IMG/VR virus record: IMGVR_UViG_3300037493_001371
Coordinates: 1-50,372 of that record
DNA from: a virus
DNA: 50,372 bases
Strand: one strand, 5' to 3'
Shown in pieces: positions 27,072 through 38,100 of this stretch. The notes under the pieces are model-generated. The model saw only the letters and a program-made list of their open reading frames with translations, was not told the DNA's origin and did not search any database. A program made the translations under genes and the position numbers. How positions within the stretch are numbered: position 1 is the stretch's first letter; the number at the start of each line of letters is the position of its first letter.

Positions 27072-29474
27072 ATGATTTATACTAATAGTAACAGTTCTTT
27101 TCCAAGCCAGGTAGTACCTGATAGTACAAAGGAATCACTCGAATACGGAGCTTTAGTTGGTAGAGCTATTGAAAACGAATGGTTTAGAGGAGATAGAATT
27201 GGAGGAGCTGGCAATGATAGATTTGGTTCTAATTGGCAGAACTTTCATAGACTAAGACTCTACGCCAGAGGCGAACAGCCTATACAAAAATATAAAGATG
27301 AATTATCAATCAATGGTGATTTATCTTACCTTAACTTAGATTGGAAACCAATTCCTATATTGCCAAAATTTGTAGATATAGTTGTTAATGGTATATCTAA
27401 CAAAAGTTATAGTATAAAAGCTTATGCTCAAGATCCAGCGTCTACTAAAGCTAAAACTGATTATGCAGCGGGTATAATTAGAGACATGATGGCAAAAGAT
27501 CTTTTAGATGAGATCCAAAGCAAATTAGGTGCTAACTTATATAATAGTGCAGATCCTTCTAATCTTCCAGAAAGTAAAGAAGAATTGGAAATGAGATTAC
27601 AATTAGATTACAAACCTTCAATAGAAATAGCTGAGGAAGAAGTAATCAATCAAGTATTAGCAACTAATAAGTATGATTTAATAGCAAAAAGATTAAATTA
27701 CGATTTAGCTGTTATTGGTATTGCATGTGGAAAAACATCATGGAATGCTGCTAATGGTATTGTTATTGATTATGTTGATCCAGCTAACTTAGTATATTCT
27801 TATACAGAAGATCCAAACTTTGAAGATGTATATTATGTTGGAGAAGTTAAAGCTATTAGTTTAGAAGAATTAAAAAAACAGTTTCCTTATTTATCTGATG
27901 AAGATTTAAAAGAGATTGAAAAATATCCTGGGGATATGAATTACATACGTAATTATCCAGGACAAAGTAATGATAATACTACTGTACAAGTATTGTACTT
28001 TGAATATAAAACATATTCAAACCAAGTATTTAAAATAAAACAAACAGAACAGGGAATGGAAAAAGCTATTGAAAAAGACGATAGTTTTGATCCGCCTGAA
28101 AATGATAATTTTAAAAGAGTATCTAGAAGTATAGAAGTATTATATTCAGGAGCTAAGATTTTAGGTTTTGAAAAAATGCTAGAATGGAAGTTAGCCGAGA
28201 ATATGACTCGCTCATACGCTGATACTACAAAAGTACAAATGAATTATACCATTTGTGCTCCAAGAATATATAAAGGAAGAATTGAATCATTAGTAAGTAG
28301 AACTACTACATTTGCTGATATGATCCAATTAACACATTTAAAACTGCAACAGGTATTATCAAGAATGGTTCCTGATGGAGTATTTGTTGATGTTGATGGA
28401 TTAGCGGAAGTTGATCTTGGTAATGGAACAAACTATAATCCAGCGGAAGCACTTAATATGTATTTCCAAACTGGATCTATTGTTGGTAGATCTATGTCGC
28501 AAGATGGTGGAATGAACCCGGGTAAAGTACCTATTCAAGAATTACAAACATCTAATGGTAATGCTAAGATCCAAGCTTTAATAGGAACATACCAATATTA
28601 TTTACAAATGATACGGGATGTGACCGGATTAAATGAAGCAAAAGATGGAAGCACTCCAGATAGAGATGCTTTAGTTGGTTTACAAAAAATGGCTGCGGCA
28701 AATTCTAATACCGCTACAAGACACATAAAAGATGCAAGTTTATATTTAACATTAAGAATATGTGAAAATGTATCCCTTAGAATTAATGATTCATTAAATT
28801 TCCCATTAACTAAGCAAGCATTGATAGAAAGTATTTCTTTGTTCAATGTAGAAACATTAAAAGAGATTGAGAATCTTAATCTACACGACTTTGGTATATT
28901 CCTTGAGTTAGAACCAGAAGAAGAAGATAAAGCTGCATTCGAAAGAAACGTACAAATAGCTTTACAATCTGGCGGTATTGATTTGGAAGATGTTATTGAT
29001 TTGAATAGAATTAATAATATAGATTTAGCTAATCAAGCACTTAAATATAAGAGAAAGAAAAAGCAAGAAAGAGATCAAGCTGTTCAGCAAGATAATATTA
29101 GAGCTCAAGGTGAAGCACAAGCACAAGCTTCTGAAGCGGCTGCAATGGCTGAAGTACAAAAAAGAGAAGCATTAGCACAAACAGAAATACAAGTATTACA
29201 AGCTAAAGCAAATCTTGAGATACAAAGAATGCAACAAGAATTACAAAATAAGAAACTATTGTTAGCGGAACAATTCCAATATGATTTAGAGTTGGGGCAA
29301 TTACAAATACAAGTCGCTAATGAAAAATTAAGACAAGCAGAAGATCGTAAAGATCAAAGAACAAAAATACAAGCCAGTCAGCAATCAGAACTTATAGAGC
29401 AAAGAAAAAATAACACTTTACCAAAGAACTTTGAAGATCAAGGTATGGGTGAGTTTGATTTAGCTCTTATGTAA
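27072..29474 (+). CDS. Portal protein
   Basis: 800 residues. The N-terminal and central parts show portal-like patterns (ENEWFRGDRIGGAGNDRFGS, NWQNFHRLRLYARGEQPIQK, DYVDPANLVYSYTEDPNFED). The last 150 residues are a Gln/Ala-rich helix (EAQAQASEAAAMAEVQKREA, LQAKANLEIQRMQQELQNKK), the barrel-like extension seen in crAss-like portals. It would form the dodecameric DNA channel on which terminase docks. It follows terL after 3 nt. Confidence 0.88.
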   Translation: MIYTNSNSSFPSQVVPDSTKESLEYGALVGRAIENEWFRGDRIGGAGNDRFGSNWQNFHRLRLYARGEQPIQKYKDELSINGDLSYLNLDWKPIPILPKFVDIVVNGISNKSYSIKAYAQDPASTKAKTDYAAGIIRDMMAKDLLDEIQSKLGANLYNSADPSNLPESKEELEMRLQLDYKPSIEIAEEEVINQVLATNKYDLIAKRLNYDLAVIGIACGKTSWNAANGIVIDYVDPANLVYSYTEDPNFEDVYYVGEVKAISLEELKKQFPYLSDEDLKEIEKYPGDMNYIRNYPGQSNDNTTVQVLYFEYKTYSNQVFKIKQTEQGMEKAIEKDDSFDPPENDNFKRVSRSIEVLYSGAKILGFEKMLEWKLAENMTRSYADTTKVQMNYTICAPRIYKGRIESLVSRTTTFADMIQLTHLKLQQVLSRMVPDGVFVDVDGLAEVDLGNGTNYNPAEALNMYFQTGSIVGRSMSQDGGMNPGKVPIQELQTSNGNAKIQALIGTYQYYLQMIRDVTGLNEAKDGSTPDRDALVGLQKMAAANSNTATRHIKDASLYLTLRICENVSLRINDSLNFPLTKQALIESISLFNVETLKEIENLNLHDFGIFLELEPEEEDKAAFERNVQIALQSGGIDLEDVIDLNRINNIDLANQALKYKRKKKQERDQAVQQDNIRAQGEAQAQASEAAAMAEVQKREALAQTEIQVLQAKANLEIQRMQQELQNKKLLLAEQFQYDLELGQLQIQVANEKLRQAEDRKDQRTKIQASQQSELIEQRKNNTLPKNFEDQGMGEFDLALM

Positions 29475-29506
29475 AAAAATATTAACCAATTTTATATTAT
29501 TATATT

Positions 29507-30706
29507 ATGTCAGAAAACGTAAAACAAGAAGGAAGTTTTAAATTACAAAAACCTAAACCAAGAGCAACGCCGAAGAAATTAAATAAACCGGCTACAGTTG
29601 CAAAAGTTGATTTACAAACAATTAAAACAGAAGATACAAATGCCATTCAAGAGCAAAGCACAAATGAAAGCGTGTTACAGTCAGAACAGCCCGCAATGGG
29701 ATTGCAAGAAATGGAGCAAGGAGACACCAAACAAGAAGTCCCTACCATCCAAGTTGAAAGCAAAGAAGAAGTAACAACTATTACAGTAATTCAAGAAGTA
29801 TCAGATGAAGAAATTAATACTTCAACTACTGAACTTGAAGCCGAAGCTGTAGAGGCTTTTAATGAATTAGAATCAACAGGTAAACAATTACCAGAAAATA
29901 TTGAGAAGTTAGTTTCTTTTATGGAAGAGACAGGAGGAACTATCGAAGATTATATTAGATTAAACTCTGACTACTCAAATATTAATAGTGAAGCATTATT
30001 AAAAGAATATTATAAAAAGACTAGACCACATCTTGACGCAGAAGAGATTGATTTCTTAATGGACGATCGATTTGCTTATGATGAGGACGAAGACGATGAG
30101 CGAGACATCCGTAAAAAGAAACTCGCATTTAAGGAAGAAGTTGCAAAAGCTAAAGAGTTTTTAGAAGATCTTAAATCTAAATATTACGAGGAAGTTAAGT
30201 TACGACCAAGTGTAAATAAAGATCAACAAAAGGCGCTTGACTTTTTCAACAGATACCAACAAGAGCAGGAAATTGTAGACACTCAACATTCTAAATTTAA
30301 AAATGACACAAAAAGTTTTTTCTCTCAAGATTTCAAAGGTTTTGATTTTAAGTTAGGGGAAAAGAATTTTAGATATGGCATTCAAAATACAGATGTTGTG
30401 GCAGATAAGCAATCAAACATTACTAACCTAATCAAGAGGTTCTTGAATGATAGTGGGGAAGTTACAGATTTGAAAGGCTATCACAAAGCAATGTATGCTG
30501 CAGAAAACGTAGATACCTTGGCTAATCATTTTTACGAACAAGGTAAAGCCGATGCTGTTAAAGAAATAACCGCAAAATCTAATAACATAAATACAGCTCC
30601 TAGGCAAACTGCTAGTGGAGAAATATTTGTAAATGGTTTTAAAGTTAAAGCAATTAATGGTGTTGATTCTACAAAACTAAAAATAAAAAGTAAATTTAAC
30701 AATTAA
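29507..30706 (+). CDS. Acidic scaffold-like protein
   Basis: 399 residues. The first 35 residues are basic and Pro/Lys-rich (FKLQKPKPRATPKKLNKPAT). Residues 40-250 are strongly acidic and helical (TTELEAEAVEAFNELESTGK, AYDEDEDDERDIRKKKLAF). The C-terminus is mixed (EIFVNGFKVKAINGVDSTKL). Location between portal and major capsid genes and the composition fit a scaffolding or head-assembly protein. No protease domain is evident. Confidence 0.7.
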   Translation: MSENVKQEGSFKLQKPKPRATPKKLNKPATVAKVDLQTIKTEDTNAIQEQSTNESVLQSEQPAMGLQEMEQGDTKQEVPTIQVESKEEVTTITVIQEVSDEEINTSTTELEAEAVEAFNELESTGKQLPENIEKLVSFMEETGGTIEDYIRLNSDYSNINSEALLKEYYKKTRPHLDAEEIDFLMDDRFAYDEDEDDERDIRKKKLAFKEEVAKAKEFLEDLKSKYYEEVKLRPSVNKDQQKALDFFNRYQQEQEIVDTQHSKFKNDTKSFFSQDFKGFDFKLGEKNFRYGIQNTDVVADKQSNITNLIKRFLNDSGEVTDLKGYHKAMYAAENVDTLANHFYEQGKADAVKEITAKSNNINTAPRQTASGEIFVNGFKVKAINGVDSTKLKIKSKFNN

Positions 30707-30718
30707 AATTAAAAAACT

Positions 30719-32170
30719 ATGGCAGATGTAACGCCTAACTTTGGGACCATTAAACCGTCTCAGAAACAACAAGCTTTAGATACTAACTATCTAAACTTTA
30801 CGGATCCTACTAACGCGGATTTCGTATCTTTTGCACAACAATATTTACCAGAAATCTACGAACAAGAAGTAGAGCGTTATGGAAACAGAACTTTATCTGG
30901 TTTCTTACGTATGGTAGGGGCTGAAATGCCAATGGCTTCAGATCAGGTTATTTGGTCAGAACAAAATAGATTGCACATTGCTTACACAGGAGTTGATGTA
31001 ACAAGTGCTGCTGCGAATACATTACTTATTCCAGTTAACTTAACTCCAGCTAACCCTGCTGATTTCGTACAAAACGTTATTTCTATCAATCAAACTATCG
31101 TTATTATGAATCCTGCTACAGGATTAGAAGTAAAAGCTATTGTAACCGCTAGTAACATTACTACCGGTGCTTTAACTGTTGCTCCTTATACTGCTGCTAC
31201 TTTAGCTGCTGCTGGATTTACAGATGGAATGGATGATTTAAAAATCTTCGTTTATGGTTCTGAATACAAAAAAGGATCTACTTTAGTAAACGACAATTAT
31301 ACAAGCATCGAACCAAGCTTTACTCAATTCTCTAACTCTCCAATTATCATCCGTAACAAATATGTTGTTAATGGTTCTGATACTGCACAAATCGGATGGG
31401 TAGAAATTGCTACTGAAGATGGTGCTGGTGGATTTATGTGGTACTTAAAAGCTGAGTCTGAAACAAGATTACGTTTTGAGGATTATTTAGAAATGGCTGT
31501 TGTAGAGGGTGAATTAGCTGCTGCTGGATCTGCTGCATTAACTGCTGGTAAAAAAGGTACACAAGGTTTATTCGCTGCTGTTCAAGAAAGAGGTAACGTA
31601 TTAAACAACTTTACTGCTGCTGCTGGATTAGCGGATTTCGATTCAATCTTAAGAAACTTAGATACTCAAGGTGCTATTGAAGAAAACATGTTGTTCTTAA
31701 ACCGTCAAACATCTTTAGATTTTGATGATATGTTAGCTTCTTTATCTTCTGGTGCTGCTGGTGGTGTTGCTTACGGGTTATTTGAAAACTCTGAAGAAAT
31801 GGCATTGAACTTAGGATTCTCTGGTTTCCGTAGAGGTTCTTACGATTTCTATAAAACAGATTGGAAATACTTAAATGATGCTTCTACTCGTGGAGCTGTA
31901 GCTGAGTCTGCTATTGATGGTATCTTAGTACCTGCAGGAACTTCAACTGTTTATGATCAAATTTTAGGAACAAATATTCGTAGACCATTCTTACACGTTC
32001 GTTATAGAGCTTCTCAAGCTGACGATAGAAGAATGAAATCTTGGGTATTAGGTTCTGTTGGTGGGGCATATACATCTGATTTAGATGCAATGGAGGTAAA
32101 CTTCTTATCTGAAAGATGTTTATGTGTTCAAGGAGCTAATAACTTCGTGTTATTTACTTCTTCACTATAG
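30719..32170 (+). CDS. Major capsid protein (crAss-like)
   Basis: 483 residues, likely HK97 fold. Segments such as FLRMVGAEMPMASDQVIWSE and NRLHIAYTGVDVTSAAANTL, plus the C-terminal RPFLHVRYRASQADDRRMKS, are recognisable as crAss-type major capsid protein. Codon use differs from neighbours: much GCT, CGT, TCT, TTC and AAC, typical of very high expression. It is preceded by the scaffold-like gene and followed by a strong terminator. It would build the icosahedral shell. Confidence 0.92.
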   Translation: MADVTPNFGTIKPSQKQQALDTNYLNFTDPTNADFVSFAQQYLPEIYEQEVERYGNRTLSGFLRMVGAEMPMASDQVIWSEQNRLHIAYTGVDVTSAAANTLLIPVNLTPANPADFVQNVISINQTIVIMNPATGLEVKAIVTASNITTGALTVAPYTAATLAAAGFTDGMDDLKIFVYGSEYKKGSTLVNDNYTSIEPSFTQFSNSPIIIRNKYVVNGSDTAQIGWVEIATEDGAGGFMWYLKAESETRLRFEDYLEMAVVEGELAAAGSAALTAGKKGTQGLFAAVQERGNVLNNFTAAAGLADFDSILRNLDTQGAIEENMLFLNRQTSLDFDDMLASLSSGAAGGVAYGLFENSEEMALNLGFSGFRRGSYDFYKTDWKYLNDASTRGAVAESAIDGILVPAGTSTVYDQILGTNIRRPFLHVRYRASQADDRRMKSWVLGSVGGAYTSDLDAMEVNFLSERCLCVQGANNFVLFTSSL

Positions 32171-32192
32171 TAGTAAACAATTAGTGTAAATT

Positions 32193-32225
32193 TTACCCTC
32201 GTTGAAATTTCGAGGGTAATTTTTA
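32193..32225 (+). terminator. Rho-independent terminator after major capsid gene
   Basis: Stem TTACCCTCG (32193-32201) with CGAGGGTAA (32211-32219), 9-nt loop, then TTTTTACTCTTTTTT. A classic terminator 22 nt after the capsid stop codon; partial read-through presumably feeds the tail genes. Confidence 0.9.
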
Positions 32226-32270
32226 CTCTTTTTTACTCTTTAAATAAAAAATAATTAATTATATTATATC

Positions 32271-33035
32271 ATGTCAAAAGAAAAAACAATTGCCCAAGAT
32301 ACTTGGGAAGTAAAAGATAGAACATATCTATTAATGGGACCACACAGTCCACTAACTTATACAATATCTTCAAGACACTCTAGAAGATTCCCTTTATTAT
32401 GGTTTGATCAAGATAAAAAGGAACAAAGAGAATTGAGATATGCAACAAATCAAAATTCACCATTTGTAGACGAACAAAAAGGAGAAGCTACACTTGGACA
32501 CATTATGTTTAAGAATGGGACACTAACAGTTCCAAAAGAACAACAAAATTTACAAAAATTATTATCTCTATTTCATCCACAACTTAATAGAAAGTATCAA
32601 GAGTTTGACGCTATATTAATTGCGGTTGACGAATTAGATTATTTAGAACAAGAATTAGAAGCAATGACAGCTGCATCAACTATGGATGTAGATCAAGCTG
32701 AAGCAATTCTTCGTGTTGAATTAGGTTCTAAGGTATCTAAGATGACTTCTAAGGAGATAAAAAGAGATTTATTAATCTTTGCTAAGAGGAACCCAGCTTT
32801 GTTCTTAGATTTAGTTAATGATGAAAACATACAGCTGCGTAATTTTGCTATTAAAGCATGCGAAGCGAATATTATAAAGCTATCCCCTGATCAACGTGAT
32901 TTTAAATGGGCAACTAATGGTAAAAAATTAATGACAGTTCCATTTGATGAAAATCCGTATTCGGCTATGGCTGCTTTTTTCAAGACAGACGAAGGTATTG
33001 AAATCTTCCAATCTATTGAGAAAAAACTTCAATAA
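32271..33035 (+). CDS. Conserved structural-module protein
   Basis: 254 residues starting MSKEKTIAQDTWEVKDRTYL. Residues 1-75 are a beta-rich part (GPHSPLTYTISSRHSRRFPL), residues 90-200 are helical and acidic (DAILIAVDELDYLEQELEAM), and the end contains SPDQRDFKWATNGKKLMTVP. It occupies the position after the capsid gene found in crAss-like genomes; I know no biochemical function. No membrane segment. Confidence 0.65.
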   Translation: MSKEKTIAQDTWEVKDRTYLLMGPHSPLTYTISSRHSRRFPLLWFDQDKKEQRELRYATNQNSPFVDEQKGEATLGHIMFKNGTLTVPKEQQNLQKLLSLFHPQLNRKYQEFDAILIAVDELDYLEQELEAMTAASTMDVDQAEAILRVELGSKVSKMTSKEIKRDLLIFAKRNPALFLDLVNDENIQLRNFAIKACEANIIKLSPDQRDFKWATNGKKLMTVPFDENPYSAMAAFFKTDEGIEIFQSIEKKLQ

Positions 33036-33053
33036 TACGTAATACTAATATAA

Positions 33054-33087
33054 AGGCGGCTATTGCGTAATAACGCGGTAGCTGCCT
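33054..33087 (+). terminator. Strong GC-rich hairpin, terminator or processing site
   Basis: AGGCGGCTATTGCG (33054-33067) pairs over 14 positions, including three G-T wobbles, with CGCGGTAGCTGCCT (33074-33087) around the loop TAATAA. It lies 18 nt after a stop codon, but no U-run follows, so RNA processing or 3'-end protection is as likely as termination. Confidence 0.6.
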
Positions 33088-33110
33088 AAATATTATAATA
33101 AAAACAAACA

Positions 33111-33851
33111 ATGGCAATAAACGTAGATACAGTTTACAAAACAGTACTTTCCATTCTTAATAAAGAACAGAGAGGCTATATGACTCCAGATGAGTTTAAC
33201 AAAGTAGCAACACAGGTTCAACTAGAAATATTTGAATCTTATTTTGATGATTTAAACCAACAATTAAGGGTTCCACAATCTAATACGGAATACGCCGATA
33301 GACAAAAGAATATAGACAATATGATTTCTATATTCAAAACATTTGGTAATTGTACATTTAGTACTGACCATTTTGTAGTGCCAACAAATCTACACAAGAT
33401 TGGTACAGTTATATATAAAGATGAAATAGAAATAGAGAGAGTTCAAAAAGACTACCTATTATATATCAATTTATCTCCACTTACAAAACCTACAAAATCA
33501 TTTCCGCTTTATGTATATGAAAATTCCACTGTAGGAACAGCTGGAACAAATACTACAAACCCTAAAATATATGTATGGCCTAAAGATATAACAAGCGACA
33601 TTAGTGTTTCTTATATCAGAAAACCAAATAATGTTATTTGGGGATATACAGGATTTGGCGGTGTGCCTTGGACAAGTGGTCCATATATATATTCCCCAGT
33701 AAACTCTGTTCAGTTTGAAATTGATGCGGCTGAACAAACAAATGTTATAACTAAGATATTGTTATATGCTGGAGTTATAATACGTGATCCAGAAATTGTA
33801 CAAGTTGCAGCACAAAAATCTCAACAAGAAGAAATTAACTCTAAAAACTAA
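33111..33851 (+). CDS. Ring/tail-adaptor protein 1
   Basis: 246 residues. The N-terminal 60 residues are helical (DTVYKTVLSILNKEQRGYMT, then VQLEIFESYFDDLNQQLRVP), followed by a beta-rich domain (YVWPKDITSDISVSYIRKPN) and a C-terminal helix. This matches, by recognition, the small head-tail connector ring protein found after the capsid genes in crAss-like phages. The leftward frame over it is a shadow. Confidence 0.7.
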   Translation: MAINVDTVYKTVLSILNKEQRGYMTPDEFNKVATQVQLEIFESYFDDLNQQLRVPQSNTEYADRQKNIDNMISIFKTFGNCTFSTDHFVVPTNLHKIGTVIYKDEIEIERVQKDYLLYINLSPLTKPTKSFPLYVYENSTVGTAGTNTTNPKIYVWPKDITSDISVSYIRKPNNVIWGYTGFGGVPWTSGPYIYSPVNSVQFEIDAAEQTNVITKILLYAGVIIRDPEIVQVAAQKSQQEEINSKN

Positions 33852-33856
33852 GACCT

Positions 33857-35122
33857 ATGCCAATGCCTAATGGAGGTTTAATTACCGAAACAAACAGACA
33901 ATATTACGAGGGTGCACAAGGATTTCAAGTTGATAATGTTCTTGGACAAAGTTCTTTTACCACTACTTTTAATACTAATTTAGTCTCAGGTGGAATAAAC
34001 GCTTGGGATCCATCTGATGTAAATTATCCTTTAAATAATTTTAAGTTATATACAAGCGCTACAGGTTATCCAGGTACATTTTTAGAATACCCTCAAGGTC
34101 TTTCTGGAACTGCTGGGTTTGTTGTTAATGATAATACTATAACTACAGCAACCGCAATACCGGATAATTATTATGTGGTTATTCAATTAAAAATATTAAC
34201 AGGCGGGAACTATGGCGATAAAGATGCTTATGGAACAACTGTTGAACAAAACTACGGAGGTTACCAATATACAAGTTTAAATGATGTTATAAATAGCTTC
34301 ATGGTTGCTTATGTTGGTAATGGTAAATTAATACCCGATGTAAAAAGAACCGATGTAATCTTTCACGCTAAAAGAGCGATGCAAGAATTTAGCTATGATA
34401 CATTGAAAAGTATTAAATCTCAAGAATTAACTATACCACATTCATTAAGCGTTGTATTACCACAGGATTATGTTAACTATGTTGGTATGTATTGGATCGA
34501 TAGGCAAGGCGTAAAGCATCCAATTTATCCAGCTAATAACTTAACATCTAATCCATCAGAAGCTCCTTTACAGGACGATTATGGAGTTGAGGTACAGGAC
34601 AACTTTGATAGCAACATTGACACAGAACCTATTATAGAGGAAAGATGGAGAAGAGCAAATACAGATATGCTTAATGGCACGTATTTAGCTAACTCAGTAA
34701 ACTATAATAACGGACTTGATATTTATGATTATGGTTGGGATAACTTTGGTATTGTTGGAAGACAGTATGGATTAGATCCGCAATTTGCTCAAGGTAATGG
34801 TTGGTTTACAATAAATGATAGAGAAGGCAAAGTATCTTTCTCAAGCAATTTACATAAGATGATCATTACATTGGATTATATATCTGATGGATTAGCTTAT
34901 GATTTAGATACAAGAGTACCTAAAATGGCAGAAGAAGCTATGTACGCTTATATATTACATGCTATTGTTGCTACCCGAAGAGATTCACCTGAGTATTTAG
35001 TACAAAGATTAAACAGAGAAAAGTTTGCTAAATTAAGAAATACAAAGATACGCTTATCTACCATCAAGTTACATGAAATTGTACAGGTTATGAGAGGTAA
35101 ATCAAAATGGATTAAACACTAA
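33857..35122 (+). CDS. Ring/tail-tube protein 2
   Basis: 421 residues. The central part includes DVIFHAKRAMQEFSYDTLKS and LPQDYVNYVGMYWIDRQGVK, and the C-terminus has DTRVPKMAEEAMYAYILHAI and RLNREKFAKLRNTKIRLSTI. This arrangement, a helical module plus DY-V-x-Y-V-G-M, is what I recall of crAss-like and podovirus tail-tubular or ring proteins. It would form part of the short-tail channel beneath the portal. Confidence 0.72.
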   Translation: MPMPNGGLITETNRQYYEGAQGFQVDNVLGQSSFTTTFNTNLVSGGINAWDPSDVNYPLNNFKLYTSATGYPGTFLEYPQGLSGTAGFVVNDNTITTATAIPDNYYVVIQLKILTGGNYGDKDAYGTTVEQNYGGYQYTSLNDVINSFMVAYVGNGKLIPDVKRTDVIFHAKRAMQEFSYDTLKSIKSQELTIPHSLSVVLPQDYVNYVGMYWIDRQGVKHPIYPANNLTSNPSEAPLQDDYGVEVQDNFDSNIDTEPIIEERWRRANTDMLNGTYLANSVNYNNGLDIYDYGWDNFGIVGRQYGLDPQFAQGNGWFTINDREGKVSFSSNLHKMIITLDYISDGLAYDLDTRVPKMAEEAMYAYILHAIVATRRDSPEYLVQRLNREKFAKLRNTKIRLSTIKLHEIVQVMRGKSKWIKH

Positions 35123-35128
35123 AATATA

Positions 35129-38100
35129 ATGGCAGAAACTACGAATAATTTTACAGGCGCTAAAATGAATAAAGATATTGATGATCGGTTAATTGCCGAA
35201 AATGAATATCGTAATGCTATAAATTTACAAATAAGCAAATCTGAAAATTCAGATGTTGGTGCCTTACAAACAATATTAGGGAATGAACTTGTTATAGATT
35301 TTAATACTTTAACAGAGTCTACTAATTTAGATTGTATTGGTTATTTTGTTGATACATCTAATAGTAGAGTATTTTTATTTTTAACAAATTATACAGATAC
35401 AACATTAAATGGCCAATATAATAAACTTGCAGACAATTATATATATTTATATAATTCTCTTCAAAATACTTATACAAAATTAGTAGAAGGACCATTCCTT
35501 AATTTTTCAAAAACAAATCCAATTATAGGTGTTAATCTTTTAGAAGACTTATTATTTTGGACAGACAATAGAAATCAGCCTAGAAAAATAAATATATCTA
35601 GAGCATTAAATTCAATTACATACTACACTATAGAAGATCAAATATCAGTTGCTAAATTAAGCCCTGTTTATGCGATAGATTTATATAAAACATCTGCACT
35701 TGAATTAGCAAGTACGGCAACTGTTGGAACTGTTTCTGGCTCTGGTCCGTATACTGCAGAAATAACACCTGGCCTAACATTCCCTGCAAGTTTAATAAAT
35801 ATTGGGGATATTGTTTATGCTACGCCTGGTACATCTGATTTTACCAGCGGCGAGGTTACAGCTATAAATACAACTGGTCCTAATGTAATTTCATTTACCG
35901 TTTCATCTGATACTATTTTTACTAGTGGTACAATATCTTTATTATATGTTAATAGAGACGAAACAACAATGTACAATGTTACCGATGAGTTTTTACCAGG
36001 AGGTGGATCAACAGCTATAGTGGATGGAGCTATTTCTGCTACTAATACATTTGTAATAGATGATCCGGGATTACCTGAATTTTGGCCCAAAGTTGGACAG
36101 TTAATATCAAGTACAGATCCTCTTTCAGATATACCACCTAACATAAGAGTAGTATCTTATAATGACACCACTTTTACTGTTGTAGTTGACGCTAATATAA
36201 CATTAGCAGATAACCTTGAGGTAAAGTTTAATGCTAATCCATATTATAATCCAGATTACATTGGGGATCCAACATTCTTAGAAAATAAATTCGTAAGATT
36301 TAGTTATAGATATAAATTTGATGATAATGAGTATTCAATTTTTGCTCCATTCACTCAAATAGCTTATATTCCAAGACAGGACGGGTATTTCTTATATGAA
36401 CCAAATCCTGACCCATTACAAGAACCTATAATAGATGATGAAACTGCTGCATATAGAAGTACTATTGTTTCATTTATGTATAATAAAGTTAATAATATTT
36501 TATTACAAATAAAATTACCTTGTAATGCAGATGAATTACAATCTAAATTTAAAATAGCAGAAATAGAAATATTATATAAAGAGTCGGATAACCTATCTGT
36601 ACAAACTGTTGACGTTATACCATATACAGAAATAGCTTCACAAGCGGGAACTGGTGATGTATATGTATATAATTACCAATCAAAAAAGCCATTTAGAACC
36701 CTACCAGAAAGAGATACTTTAAGGGTTTATGATAAAACACCTGTAAGAGCTTTAGGTCAAGAAATAGCAAGCAATAGAGTTATTTATAGTAATTATCAAG
36801 ACAAACAGGGTTACCCCAAGTTCTTAAATTACAATGTTGCATGTAATGAAAAAAGTCCTTTTAATTTAGAAGCAAATACCACTAGTCTAATAGAATATCC
36901 TAATCATTCTGTAAAACAAAATAGAAATTACGAAGTAGGTATTATCCTAAGCGATAAGTTTGGTAGACAATCAGGTGTGATATTGTCTAATGCTTTAAGT
37001 TCTTTTAATAACAGTTTTGGTGCGGCTTCATTGTATGTACCTTATAAAGAAGAAACTAGCCCCGGAAGTGAAATCCCAGAAGATGGATTAGTAAATCAAT
37101 GGCCTGGACTTTCATTAAAGGTATTATTTAATAATCCAATAGATAGCGGGGGAATTTCAGATTGGCCGGGTATATATAATGGTGTGGCTAATAGTGATGA
37201 TTACAATCCACTAGGGTGGTATTCCTATAAAATTGTGGTAAAACAAAACGAACAGGATTACTATAATGTATATTTACCCGGCATGATGGCCGCTTATCCA
37301 ATGGAACCATTAAAAGAACTTGATAAGACATCTCATTTTGTATTAATAGGAGATAATATAAACAAAGTACCTAGAGACTTAAATGATGTTAGTAATACAC
37401 AAGAACAATATAGAAGTAGTGTTAAATTATATTCTAGAGTAAATAATGTTGAACCAGATTGGCAAAACCAACAGTTTTATCCTGGTAATTCGTTTTCTTT
37501 TGTAAATACTATTGCAACGGTTAATTCTTTGTTTTCGCCTCCTATACCCCCTTTAGCTTTACCTGATGAATATTTACAATTTTACCAGGTAGTTTCAAAT
37601 CCTTTAATAGGTAGATTAACCACTGATACAAAACTTGGTATAACTACTGCTGAAGCCGGGCCAAGCGAACCGTTTGCAAAAACAATAAGATTAGCTGTTG
37701 CGGAAACCGATCCTTTTGATTCTAGGCTAGATATATATTGGGAAACATCAACTTCTGGTATAATAAGCGAATTGAATGAAGCAATTGTAACCGGGTCTGA
37801 CGCTCCTTCAAGATTAGAAAATTGGAATTTTTTATTAGACGAAGCAGCTGAGCCTTTTGACCCTTTGTATAATCCGGTAAACGATTTTTACTTTGTGGAT
37901 TTAATTGGCACATTGTTAGAAATTCCATTAGGAGATATAACTATGACTGTTGTTGATGGAGCCGGGAATCCAAGAAATGAGTTTATTATGACTCAAGGAT
38001 CTGCTGATGGTAAATTTAATATAGAAATAATCGATTATTTTTATTATGGGTTTAACGCTATTCAATTAGAATCGTATAAATTTACATTTACTGTTAATAC

